From positions 7,378,001 through 7,442,000 of the forward strand of contig JAZAYU010000005.1 in the NCBI GenBank assembly GCA_038501625.1: a DNA stretch of 64,000 nucleotides, in the 5' to 3' direction. Numbering within the stretch: position 1 is the first letter of the stretch; each line of letters starts with the position of its first letter. The notes under the pieces are model-generated. The model was not told the DNA's origin. It was given only the letters and a program-made list of their open reading frames with translations, and searched no databases. Shown here one piece after another: positions 44,376 to 55,054 of the stretch. Position numbers and translations under genes: made by a program. The DNA comes from Corbicula japonica. Its lineage: Eukaryota; Mollusca; Bivalvia; Venerida; Cyrenidae.

Positions 44376-44780
44376 CAGTGTTTTTTAAATGCCAAATATT
44401 TGGAGAAATTGGGCCCCATTCCCCCCTCAAAATAGTATATATTTTTCCCCTACATCCATAAAAAATTCCCCCTTTGCCGGAGTCTGTTAAGCACTGTTCG
44501 ATAAAGAAGATGATAAATCTGAATTTTGGATATGTTTAATGGATACCCCTGATGGACAATACAGTGACAAGAATAATTGATAAATTTGCAGACAGAAAAA
44601 GACATTTCACTGTAGACCACTGACTTTCTTTCAATTAAAAGATCAGTGAATACTTTGTTATGTTGTGTTTGACAGGCTGCAAGTATCTTCCAAATATTCC
44701 CCCTTTCCTTTGTTCACGTCGCAATTTTCCCCCTCCAAAGGGCTGCGACCCCCTTCCCCCAAAAGAGAAAAAAAACACTG
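44376..44780. mobile_element. CAGTG-ended 405-bp element (hAT-like)
   Basis: Left CAGTGTTTTTTAAATGCC, right complement CAGTGTTTTTTTTCTC, interior with ccccc-rich blocks (cattcccccctc, aattttccccctcc). Flanks actattgt and attgttgt are 6/8 identical, a possible decayed 8-bp target duplication. Confidence 0.72.
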
Positions 44781-45059
44781 ATTGTTGTTGCGTGCGACAC
44801 ATCGTCTCATTATGGTAATCATTTCTGTGAAATATTTTTAAAATCCGACTTCAAATAAAAAAGTGATGGCCCGAATTTCTTCCTAGAGCATAAAAAAAAC
44901 TTTGTTACATAAGAATTGGTTTCCTATCATGTTTTTAATAGTCAATTTTAAGAGTGGATTCATGAAAATATCAAAATTTTATGATTTATTATAATTAAGA
45001 ATAAATATTTTTTTTTTTAATTATTCCTTAGAAGCCTACTGTGAACTGTATTAAGTATA
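44781..45059. other. AT-rich stretch without recognisable feature
   Basis: No exon or repeat recognised. Confidence 0.45.
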
Positions 45060-45440
45060 TTAACTGATTCCTTTTTGTGTGCAAATTTCACTTTTTTCCC
45101 CTTTTTTTCTTTGCTTTCTTTATTGTTTATCTTAGTTTATTTTCTCTATTTCTATTGTTGTTTCCTTTTCTCTTGACTTTCCTTTATTGTGTCTTTTCTT
45201 CTTTATTTCCCTGGTTTGTGTGTTGTTTTTCATAAGGATAATCTTTTCTGTTACTGTTCTCACTTTTGGATGCTATCTTGTTTGGGATTGGGAAGGCAGT
45301 TGGCTAGCTCAGCTGGCAGAGCAACTCAGAACTGTGCCTTACACGTTCCTGAGGAGGTTCCAGGTTCGAATCCTGGTCCAACAGCCTCAGCCATGACAAA
45401 CAAGTGTGGTTCCGAAAGCTAGAATGGTAAGGGAAAGGCA
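45060..45440 (+). mobile_element. SINE-like foldback with tRNA-like core, copy 2
   Basis: Pyrimidine-rich left part (45090-45290), tRNA-like core, then ccatgacaaacaag and a purine-richer arm. The parts occur in the same order as at 27.8-28.3 kb on the opposite strand. The arms are more diverged here. Confidence 0.75.
45295..45386 (+). tRNA. tRNA-like core (tRNA-derived, probably not functional)
   Basis: 92 nt, the same length as the core at 27963-28054 and nearly identical. It has A-box-like TAGCTCAGCTGGCAGAGCA and B box GGTTCGAATCC. ggcagtt pairs with aacagcc except at one position. The anticodon arm is over-extended, as in copy 1. Confidence 0.75.
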
Positions 45441-45589
45441 CTCTTTTGATCCTAAACCAAAACAAATACAACAAGGCAGTCTGAACGACAACAATATCCC
45501 CGGCCACATGCAGGAATGTTGGAAAGGATATGGATGCTTAATTGCAAATTAACAAATATATCTCCAGCAGTTTGGAAGTTATGGAGCAA

Positions 45590-46300
45590 ATATGAAAGAC
45601 ATGGTTCAATATGAACCTTCAAAGACAACTAGTGACCTTGACCTTCAGCCGGCCAGGTTGGAACATGGGTTCTGCACATCATCTTGGTGGAATGAACATT
45701 TGACTAAAGTTTGATAAAATTCATTGCAAGGGTTCAGAAGATATGAACCGGACACAAAATACATAGTTCAAATCTTCGATGACCTTGACCTTGAGCCAGC
45801 CAGGTTGGAACATGGGTTCTGCACGTCAACTTCATGAAAAGAACATTTGACTAAAGTTTCATGAATTCCTTCTAGGGATTCAGAAGATATGAACCGGACA
45901 TGAAGTACATAGTTCATATCTTCAAACAACACTGGTGACCTTGACCTTGAGCCGGCCAGGTTGGAACATGGGTTCTGCACATTGTCTTCATGGGGAGAAC
46001 ATTTGACTTAAGGTTTGTGAAATTCCACCAGGGGTTCAGAAGATATGAACCGGACACAAAATGCATGGTTCAAATCTTCAAACACCACTGGTGATTTTGA
46101 CCTTGAGCTGTCCAGGTTGGAACATGGGCTCTGCAAGTCGTCTTGATGAGGAGAACATTTGACTAAAGTTTCATGAAATTCCTTCAAGGGTTGAAAAGTT
46201 ATGGACCGGACATGAAATGTGTGCACACGGAATGACGAACAGATGGACAGACGGACGAAGACCATTCCTATATCCCCCAGCCGCTATGCGGCGGGGGATA
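45590..46300. mobile_element. ~150-bp-unit tandem element, four units
   Basis: Units containing gaccttgaccttgagccggc, caggttggaacatgggttct and gaagatatgaaccggaca, spaced 147, 156 and 155 bp, followed by gatggacagacggacgaag and a short palindrome ccgctatgcggcggggga. Same architecture as the 145-bp-unit elements at 24.9, 32 and 38.7 kb but different sequence. Confidence 0.82.
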
Positions 46301-46497
46301 ATAACCTACAACTAAAGCTATCACTAAAAGTGATTAAAAACAGTTCCCCACCCCATCCCACCACCAGCAAAACTGCTTTGTCAGCGTAAAAAAAAAGTTG
46401 TGTGATAATTGTAATAACTCCCCCTGCTCCCCACCCTGCAATACTGATTTGTCAGAGTATATTTAGTTATGTCAATAGGCATAGAAATCTGATAATA

Positions 46498-47600
46498 CAT
46501 GGGGTGATCATTAAGTTTATGGAAAAACGGTACAAAAAGAAAATGCCTGAACTTTAAGTGCTAATAATATTTTCAAAAGTTACATAAACCTATAGTTAAC
46601 TACCTAGAAAGATATTATTTTGAATATGATATTTTCATGCTCACATACGGTCACCATAGAAACCATTGTAACGACAACCACTGCAACTCACAATAACCGT
46701 TTTTTTCAAACAACAATCTTTGGAATAGTTCACTACATAAGTTGTGCGTACCGACATAATACTGACTAGGCGTAACAGTCAATTTTTTTGTCATTCTGGG
46801 CAGAAGCAGAAGTGATGTTATAGAATCATAAAGATGTCAGGCAGGCAAGGGTCATCCCAAAAACAGCGTTTAACACTTCGAACGTAAGAAGCCTAGCGCA
46901 GAGGGCTGTAAAAAGTTCTGTGCCCGACTTGGAATGACACCAAAATGTCAAAAGAAAAGATAGACAGGCTACAGGAAAGAAATTTATTGCTGCTCTCCTA
47001 TTTACAAGGGGCATTATTTGTTGAGAATGATGATGATAGGATTTGTGGTCATCTATGCACAAAACACAACAATGTCCATCAAGTCAACAATGTCCATCTT
47101 GTGAAGGAAATCATAGATGTTTACATAAGGACTACAATAAGGCAGATAAGTGAAATGACAGATTCTGTGTTAACCTTTTTCTCCATAGACACACCTTTAT
47201 TGTGTGGTCAAACAGTGTAGATCCAGATCAGCTGGCACATCCGTGCCATCTGATCAGGATTTGCACTGTTCGCTTTTTGATTATTTCTGACCAAAATGCA
47301 ACCAATGCAGATCCTGATCAGACGGCATTGATGTGCCGGCTGATCTGGATCTACACTGGTAGCACATGTGTAGAAATGTGTATTTATGGAGGAAAGGGTT
47401 AACAGGGTTCGACAAGTCATTCTGTGTGAAAATATACCAATAGCGGCTACTGTGTGCAATTCAGTTGTACATAATTTTTACCTATAACATGTATTAAACA
47501 TGCAGTAATATAAATTGTATTATATGTCCACTAAATTTTTTATTTAATCACTAAATTTCTAAATATAGTACATGTCCACAAACTGAATGATCACCCCTTG
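46498..47600. mobile_element. Tc1/mariner-like element, 1103 bp, with nested MITE
   Basis: Ends CATGGGGTGATCATTAAGTT and, on the minus strand, CAAGGGGTGATCATTCAGTT, about 24 bp of inverted repeat, with TA on both sides. A TTAA-type MITE (47174-47398) is nested inside. A frame from 46945 starting MSKEKIDRLQERNLLLLSYL is interrupted and has no DD(D/E) motif; it might be a transposase vestige or chance. Confidence 0.85.
47174..47398. mobile_element. TTAA-type palindromic MITE nested in mariner-like element
   Basis: TTAA at 47170-47173 and 47399-47402; right end TTTATGGAGGAAAGGG; two well-kept cores. Because it lies inside 46498-47600 it is the younger insertion. Confidence 0.9.
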
Positions 47601-47885
47601 TACAATGAGAATTTTAAGAACACTGACATTCCTACTGAACATGTTAAAACTTTCATATCAATAGATTCAAAACTAAAGAAGAAGCCCTGCCCACCTCCAC
47701 CTGCACAAACCTATGAACAAGAACAGAATGAGCAACATTAAACTTGATTCACAAAAAATTACAACAAAGTCAAGTTTCAAGCCATTATCTTGGAGGCTGT
47801 CAGTTTAGACATTTGCCACCATTTCATATATGGACCCCTTATATTTTTAAATAATTAAATAAAAGTTAAATAAATGTAAATTTAA

Positions 47886-48091
47886 CCCTTTCCTCCATAT
47901 ATATGCATTTTTACGCATGTACGAACAGTGTAGATTCAGATCAGCTGGCACATCCGTGCCGTCTGATCAGGATCTGCACTGGTCGCATTTTGATCAGAAA
48001 CAACCGTATGAATCAATAAGCTAACAGTTTAGATACTGATCAGACGGCACGGAACAGACCCAATAAAGGTGTACCTATGGAAGAAAAAGGG
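47886..48091. mobile_element. TTAA-type palindromic MITE
   Basis: TTAA at 47882-47885 and 48092-48095. Left CCCTTTCCTCCATATATATG. The second core is partly deleted. Confidence 0.88.
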
Positions 48092-48509
48092 TTAATAGAT
48101 TTAGTATTATTAATATTTTATACTTGTTTTTGTAAAGATTGATGTTTGACAATATTATTGCTAAGAGATATTTGATTTTACTTCAATATACTTAGTATTT
48201 TATCTCTTTAAGAATTTATTAAAATTAATAGACAAACAAATTTTCTTTTAGATACTTTTATGATATTATTAGCTTGGTTCAAAAATGACAGAAAAACAAG
48301 AATTCCCCAATTCCCTGGTCAGCTCTAATGTAGTAGTAGACCCTGTGTAGACCTTACAGACAAACAGACAGACAGATGGACAGACAGACAACATCATACA
48401 ACAACACATCTGGTCACACATCTCAGAGCTTAACAAATAATGGACTGAGCACATGAAAATTAATTAATGTCATAATGATCTACATTTGGATACTGGATCT
48501 GTTTTTTAA

Positions 48510-48743
48510 CCCTTTCCTCCATAGAAACACCTTTATTGCATGGGGGAACAGTTTAGATCCAGATCAGCCATCACATTTAAGCTGTCTGATAAGGATCTAA
48601 ACTGTTCGCTTTTTTATTCGTTAGGTTATTTCTAAACAAAATGCGACCAGTGCAGATCCTGATCAGACGGCATGAATGTGCAGGTTGATCTGGATCTACA
48701 CTGGTCGCACATGTGTAAAAATGCATATTTATGGAGGAAAGGG
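48510..48743. mobile_element. TTAA-type palindromic MITE, complete
   Basis: TTAA at 48506-48509 and 48744-48747; left CCCTTTCCTCCATAGAAAC, right TTTATGGAGGAAAGGG; two cores. It ends 14 bp before a pogo-like element. Confidence 0.9.
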
Positions 48744-48757
48744 TTAAGTTTCAAGTA

Positions 48758-50564
48758 CAGTAAAAACTCCCTAATCCGGATCCTCAAAATCCGCAACCTC
48801 TGAAAACTGCCCAATTTTCATGGCCCTGATTTTCTTCCTTCTGATTTTATTGTAACAAAAACATCCAAATACTGGAACCTCCGAATTCCAGAAACTGGCC
48901 TTAAATTTTCGATTTTATTCCCATATTGCTCTTTATAAATCCTCTGAAAATCAGATTTGAGATCATTGCCATTGAATGTGATGAACTCTAGTTGTCAAGT
49001 CAGAGGTTTGTCTAATGTCAAACATCAACAGGTTTCGATTAGGACCTTGCATATTTTTTAAAAGGAGTGAAAATTATCAGGATTAATGACTGGGAAAAGT
49101 ACACTGCGAACTCTTTATAACGCGCTTTGTTTAATTCCGCGCTCCATTATAACGCCGTCGTACCGTGGATCCCCTATTTTTTTTTAAGTCCATATTTTTA
49201 CCATGAAACGGCAAAAAATCGAAACCGGAAGTCACAATTGTAACATGTACACAAATGACGCACACATTTTTTCCCTAAAACAACCGTATTTTAACACCTT
49301 TCCCAGTGACAGATAACAGCCCGGGGCAAACTTGTGAATGCATACTTACTGTTTAATTTTATCATTGATCCATTACTAAATTCGATTTTCTCTTTAATTA
49401 TCACATAATCCGCACAATTCAGAAAGAAACAAAAAATTATTCCCAGTCATGTTTTAAAACCTGTCGGTAGTTCATTGATGTACATTTTGCTTTGATCCGC
49501 CTTCCTGTTAATTTCATGGACGTTGCATATTTTGACTATGGAGGTAAACAGCGATTTGTCGGCTCTGCTATGAAATCGTTTGATCTACAAGAAGTGTGTA
49601 TGTGACATTTGTCATTTTTTTAGCTGGTTTAAGTTGGTTGATGATGCAACAATACTGAAATATTACACTGGAGATAAAATTAGGATGTAATTTATAAATT
49701 ATGGAATATGTTTACGATGGTTAGTGTTTTTATATTTATTTTACATTTACGTTCGTAAATGTCAGAGTTTGTGTCATAAAATAATTAAAATTTCTGCAAG
49801 CATCTAAACAAACTAGATATACGGTCTTTAATTCCATTACAATAATTTAAGGCCTATACGATTTTGATCTTGGCGTTATTAGTCAGTCTCTTGCCGTTTT
49901 GCTTTTTTTATTTGCAATTTGGTAATCGTGTGTCTTGTAAGAAATATTATTTGTCGAGTACAGTGTGGGGAATCATGACGTTACGTAGAATTATGCATAA
50001 TCTCTTTAGTTGTGTATTGGGTTGTATATTTGCGCGGGAAAATCAGGTCATGTATTTTTCACGGGAAAATCGGGACATGTATTTTGCGCGGGAAAATATA
50101 ACGCGGATTCACTTATTAACGCGGTCGGGATGATGGACCCGCTATACCGCGTTATAAAGAGTTCGCAGTGTAATTGTTGCGTAAACATATGTAAGATTAA
50201 GGAGTCAAGTAGACAATTATTATAATTGTCTGTTAAGTTCGTTGTTTAAACAACTGCAACTTTTTATGATGTAATTTTTAACATAATTGGTCACATTTAT
50301 ATATAATTAATTAATTATGTTATATATAATTTATCAGTAATGTTAATTATGTCTGAACTTCCACTAAATGAAAAAGGATGGGAATATGGGTAAATTCCAT
50401 ACTCATACAGAAGCTGTATTGTAATTATGGAAACTTATATCAATATGAGTAAATAAATTAAAAATGTTGGATTATATTTCTTTTTACATCTGTAAACCAG
50501 AATCCACATAAAACGGGATTTTTTCTTCAGTCCCGAAGGTCACTGGTTTAAGGAGTTTTTACTG
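48758..50564. mobile_element. Pogo/Tigger-like outer element carrying a nested element
   Basis: Left CAGTAAAAACTCCCTAATCC, right complement CAGTAAAAACTCCTTAAACC, with TA on each side (48756-48757, 50565-50566). Without the nested 49102-50170 element and one TA it would be about 736 bp. Internal aatccgga-type motifs near the left end are usual for pogo-like ends. No intact transposase. Confidence 0.87.
49102..50170. mobile_element. Pogo/Tigger-like non-autonomous element, copy 2 (nested)
   Basis: 1069 bp, ends CACTGCGAACTCTTTATAAC as in copy 1 at 12247-13379, TA on both sides. Highly similar to copy 1 throughout apart from a 64-bp deletion near 49554 and small changes. It sits inside the 48758-50564 element, so it is younger than that element. 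Confidence 0.93.
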
Positions 50565-50816
50565 TATAATAATTTTGAAAACTACAAAAATAGACCATTT
50601 CCTCCTTTCACTCAGTCATGGACCTAATCACATGGAATATAATTATTTTAATTTTAAAAATATTTTCGCTTGTTAAAGAATATAAGTTTAAAGTTGGAAC
50701 TCAGTATCTTGAAAATTTTTGAAAAAAGTAAAAGAAAGCCATGTCATTTTTGTAATGTCCTGCTACCCCTTAACAAATGATGGACTGAGCCAAACAAAAT
50801 ATATCTTGACTTCATG

Positions 50817-50845
50817 AAGATGATGATGATGATGATGATGATGAT
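50817..50845. repeat. (GAT)n microsatellite
   Basis: About nine GAT triplets beside a TTAA-type MITE. Confidence 0.95.
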
Positions 50846-50873
50846 AGGTCTAAAGTTTGAATTAGTATCTTAA

Positions 50874-51107
50874 CCCTTTCCTCCATATATACTCATTTTT
50901 ACACATGTGCGACCAGTTTAGATCCAGATCAGCCAGCACATCCATGCCGTCTGATCAGGATCTACAATGGTCGCTTTTTGGTCAGAAATAACCTAATTAA
51001 TCAGATTGCGAACAGTGCAGATCCTGTTCAGACAGAACTGATGTGTCGGCTGATCTGGATCTTCACTGTTCGCCCATGCCATAAAAGTGTGTCTATGGAG
51101 GAAAGGG
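50874..51107. mobile_element. TTAA-type palindromic MITE, complete
   Basis: TTAA at 50870-50873 and 51108-51111, left CCCTTTCCTCCATATATACT, right GTCTATGGAGGAAAGGG, two cores. Confidence 0.9.
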
Positions 51108-51111
51108 TTAA

Positions 51112-51365
51112 AACTAGAATTTGTCCTCGGACACTGATGCCCCCACTGCTGTAACAACATTTGTAAAAACAAAGGGCCAGACCGCAGGAAAAAATCCTTT
51201 CTTTATGATCGTCTACACATCCTGCTTGATTATCTGTGCAAGTTGAAAGAAATCCGCCTGATAGTTGATGAGTAGGAGTTAATGCCACAAGATTTGGAGA
51301 ACATACTTACAGATATACAGACGGTCGGACGAGTGCAACTCTATATGCCTCCCATGAAGATGTAA
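51112..51365. repeat. Dispersed ~250-bp repeat with ggacg tail
   Basis: Runs from aactagaatttgtcctcgga to agtgcaactctatatgcctc and matches 59773-60040 in the same order (gaaagaaatccgcc, gccacaagatttgg). Probably the 3' part of a tandem-unit element. Confidence 0.8.
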
Positions 51366-51386
51366 ATCCTGTCTTAATATATTTAA

Positions 51387-51452
51387 CCCTTTACTCCATT
51401 TATAAGCCTTTTATCACATGGGTGACCAGTGTAGATGCAGATCAGCCAGCAC
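51387..51452. repeat. Half copy of palindromic MITE
   Basis: TTAA then CCCTTTACTCCATTTATAAG and half a core; the remainder is replaced by a tandem repeat. Confidence 0.75.
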
Positions 51453-51469
51453 AAATAACCCAATGAATC

Positions 51470-51950
51470 AAACATGAACAACTGACACAGAGGCCCATAG
51501 AGTGACCAAATATCTCAAACATATACAATGGACACATAAGAGTAAGTCCACAAATCTTGTATGTTTACAAATGACACTGAAATATCAGCCACCAAATCCC
51601 GAACCTGTACAAATGATACAGAAGTCCACAGAGCGTTCAAAAACCTTACAAATGACCAATATGTACAACTGACGCAGAAGAATCAGTTCAAAAATCTCAC
51701 ACATGTACAACTCACACAGAGGTGCCAGTCCATAAATCTCACATAATTATGTACAACTCACACAGAGGTGCCAGTCCATAAATCTCACATAATTATGTAC
51801 AACTCACACAGAGGTGCCAGTCCATAAATCTCACATAATTATGTACAACTCACACAGAGGTGCCAGTCCATAAATCTCACACATGTACAACTCACACAGA
51901 GGTGCCAGTCCATAAATCTCACACATGTACAACTCACACAGACAAACAAG
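51470..51950. repeat. 42/46-bp minisatellite
   Basis: Units acaactcacacagaggtgcc, agtccataaatctcacataa, ttatgt (46 bp) or with acacatgt (42 bp). The left third is degenerate. Confidence 0.93.
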
Positions 51951-52129
51951 GTGATCACTGTATGTACCCTCTAGTGTCGGGAACAAATAATAAACAGAAA
52001 TAAATAAAATAATAAACAGAAATAAGGTTATGACGTCATTTAGTTGAATTAAAAGATACTCTATACATATGGCAGTTGTAACAGTGTTGCAATCTGTTTT
52101 TGTTATTATAAAACTGATACATGCATTAA

Positions 52130-52309
52130 CCCTTTACTCCATATATGTGTTTTCAAGTGTGTGCGACCTGTGTAGATCCAGATCAGCCTACACATCTGTG
52201 CGATCTGTTAAGAATCTGCATAGTTCGCTTTTTGGTCAGAAATAACCTAATAAATCAAAAAGCCAACAGTGTCATCCGCACCATAAAGTCATATGTATGG
52301 AGTAAAGGG
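52130..52309. mobile_element. TTAA-type palindromic MITE with near-empty-site comparison
   Basis: TTAA at 52126-52129 and 52310-52313, left CCCTTTACTCCATATATGTG, right TATGGAGTAAAGGG. The duplicated segment at 37.6-37.9 kb lacks it, which supports insertion after the duplication, or precise loss. Confidence 0.9.
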
Positions 52310-52378
52310 TTAATCATATAATTTGCATTTTCCAAATGCCAGAATATCTTCATATCTTTTTGAACAGATTGTACTTAC

Positions 52379-52492
52379 AGGTCTTTAACTGGTCTTTTGT
52401 AACTGGAAGATGGGTGGTTCTCATTAGGTCTTGCCCAGCTTGAAGCAAGTCCTACCAGTTGCCAGCTCATCTTTCGGAAAAACATGGCACAT
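52379..52492 (-). pseudogene. Exon-like block, frameshifted or mis-phased
   Basis: Minus strand, 114 bp: acceptor cttttttcag before 52492, donor GTAAGT after 52379. From the first base it reads MCHVFPKDELATGRTCFKLG, KT, then TAA; one base later the sequence is open again to the donor (NENHPSSSYKRPVKDL), suggesting a one-base insertion. Paralogue of 37793-37873. If joined to the 54692-54917 exon with its one carried base it would instead stop after eight codons. So either it is disabled, or it belongs to a UTR. Confidence 0.42.
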
Positions 52493-52780
52493 CTGAAAAA
52501 AAGGCAAAATTATTAATAGAAATATGCCTTTTCTGACATCAGTCATAATACACTAAGCAAAAATGAAAACATACCCTTTTTTAAATTCAAAAATTTGGTT
52601 TAGTGATGCTTTATATTATCCTAAATTTATTTTGTGGTATTCGCACATATAATCTGGACATTTGATAATGTGGGAAGAAGTTGTTATTTTTTCACAGAGG
52701 TCAAGGTAATCTCCGATTTCCTAAATAAAGATAAGATTGATATTTGCTTGTTAGTATTTTTGCATTATTCATGGAGATCT

Positions 52781-54501
52781 CAGTCATAGAAATTAGGATT
52801 GAAATTTCCAAGCAAGTCGGGCTGGTAACTTGGCAATTTTCACTAGCCCGAAAGAAAATTTACTAGCCCGAAAGAAAATTATGTTTAAATATACATTTTA
52901 GTCTAAAAACTGCTGAGATAAAACATATAAATGTCATTCAACATCCCCTTTAGAGAAAAAAATCAGGCTATTTTCCCCCAAATTATAAGGCAAAGGCTAG
53001 GAAGTAGAAACAATTTCATTCTCTAGAAAAAATATAAAAGAGGCAAAATGTCATATTCTGGATTTGACGGAAACAATGTTCCGTGGCTTCTAAGTATGTG
53101 AAAACTGGCCATATATGGGTTTCTTCTTGTTTTGCACCAGTTTGTTCTGTAGCCCTGCTGATTTCAATTTGGTATAGAACAGGTCTGGTGTCTTTTACAA
53201 CTTTCACCCATCGACCGCGTTAAAAATTAGTTTGGGTGGAAATTTGCAGCGATTATGTCCTTCCTATCCGGGGATTTCCCCGGTGTTTTGCCCTGATTTG
53301 CGGCGATAATCTGCAGCAATTCTCGCTCTTCTCGCGTTCATCGTCAACAGTTTAGCTTTCCCATTTAATTGCGGGGGATCTTGGTGAAAAATCTTTTGAG
53401 AGAGGAATGTTATTTTTCAATTAAAATGTATTTTTTAAAGTAAATGTTCTTTCTTTATCCAATTTGAATGCTACATGGTATCAAAATAATATATGAAAAA
53501 AAGTTTAGTCGCGATACGTCTGCATTTTAAAAAAATAAAATAAGTATATTGTTTCTCTTTGTTTGCGAAACTTCTGTGAAATTAGCGAGTGTCTTAATAA
53601 TTATAACAACTTTTCAATGTGGAGCATGATTTTATTAGCCACTCACCGACTTCTTCAAACTGACATGAATTAATCAATAGCTTAATTGACAGTGCTTACC
53701 TGTCTGGGCCTAATTAATCCATTGTCTGGGGCATATTAATCCATAGTAAACACCAATTATCAACAGCTTTGTTGATCGCCTAACAAATATGACACGCTAC
53801 TCAACGACAAATCAACTCTTCTATGAGCATTTAGTATGTAATGCTCGTTTATAAAAAAAATATTTGTGGCAGGCAAATGCTATAAATTTCCAGCTTGTTT
53901 TGCTTATACAACCCTACTTTTTTCGAGCGATCTTCAATTTTTGGCTGAGTGTTGACAAATGAGGCAATCTCTTGTAAATCAAAAACGCCGCCGTATGATC
54001 ACATTTTTCTTTACTCAGCCCGGCACCTTTGATCTCGAAAAAATCAATACTACTCGTCGGTGTTTTTTTTTTTTATGTGAATAAACAGCAGTGACCATGA
54101 AATATACAACGCTGGTCACACAGGTGTTCAAACAGGTGTTGACTGCTCTTAAATAAATTATAAAGATGTTTTAGGAAGGGATTGGAAAAAAGCTGAAGAT
54201 GGAATTTATACATGTAGCTATTGGTCTCTTATATTTTCAATGGTTATTAATTTTCTCATAGAACTTAGTAAACATATTTATTATCAATTTAGCGCGAATT
54301 ACACGTTGATACAAGTGACAGATTTCTGAATAAAATAAGCGGCTCAAAAGTGTGTTTACAAACCTGAAAATGAAAGTACAATGATTTTTCAACGATCTGA
54401 ATCTTACAAGCCTGTTGGGCTAGTAAATTAGGAATTTTTACAAGCCCGAGAGAAAATCTACTAGTTTTTTGCTGTCGGGCTAGCGCTAATTTCGACCACT
54501 G
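52781..54501. mobile_element. CAGT-ended DNA element, 1721 bp
   Basis: Ends CAGTCATAGAAATTAGG and, on the minus strand, CAGTGGTCGAAATTAGC, followed in both cases by agcccgac-type sequence repeated inside (ctagcccgaaagaaaat). AGATCT flanks both sides (52775-52780, 54502-54507). No recognisable transposase. It occupies the interval between two exon candidates of the minus-strand gene. Confidence 0.78.
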
Positions 54502-54536
54502 AGATCTTGACTGTTGTGCACTCGGCTATCAGTCCT

Positions 54537-54655
54537 GGGTCCATGATCATAAAACTAAAACTGGAGACCAGTCCCAAATCTCAAGCATCTGATTGGCTGA
54601 AATGGCGACTGGATATAAGACCGGTCTCCTGATCTAGTTTTATGATAATGGGCCC
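54537..54655. mobile_element. 119-bp inverted-repeat MITE
   Basis: gggtccatgatcataaaact at the left and its near complement agttttatgataatgggccc at the right. A degenerate relative is at about 41780-41905. Confidence 0.72.
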
Positions 54656-54691
54656 TGTGCCATCAGTCCTGACTCTTTTATTTCCACTAAC

Positions 54692-54917
54692 CTTGATCAC
54701 AACAGTCAATGCCACTGACATTCCCTCCACCAGGGACACCTCCAGCTTATTGTTGCGTGCGACTCCTGATTTCGTCCACCGTTACAGATTGTGTTAAGCA
54801 AATCATAGCTGGCAAAGCAGCACTTGCTGTCCTGGCAGTTTCTTCCAGCTGTGATGCACGGGCAACATCTAGTATTGATACTTTTTGGAGACGATCAAGT
54901 TCAGTCTTGAATAGTAC
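54692..54917 (-). pseudogene. Exon 4 of an unidentified minus-strand gene, in-frame TAA
   Basis: Minus strand, 226 bp: acceptor atttatttag before 54917, donor GTTAGT after 54692. The frame starting at the first base reads VLFKTELDRLQKVSILDVAR, ASQLEETARTASAALPAMIC, then LTQSVTVDEIRSRTQQ, a TAA (54747-54749), and AGGVPGGGNVSGIDCCDQ. The peptide is clearly protein-like, with a helical Leu/Glu pattern then a Gly-rich turn. The phase agrees with the exon at 55660-55846. The stop is one substitution from CAA. Family not recognised. Confidence 0.6.
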
Positions 54918-55054
54918 CTAAATAAATAATATAAATGTTTACTCTCTTGATTCACTATAAAATACAAATACAATTGAATTCATTCTTCTTGTTCCCATAG
55001 ACAATCCCTTGTTGGTAACATACCTTATCATATTTTCAGTACATGTTGCTGTAA

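Larger units (their letters stand above)
51985..52560. repeat. Segmental duplication, right partner
   Basis: Matches 37605-37935, with a TTAA-type MITE at 52130-52309 as the main difference in length. Includes the exon-like block 52379-52492. Confidence 0.82.

Noticed and set aside
46945..47220. Mariner transposase gene
   Set aside because: The frame lacks catalytic motifs and runs into a nested MITE; at most a vestige.
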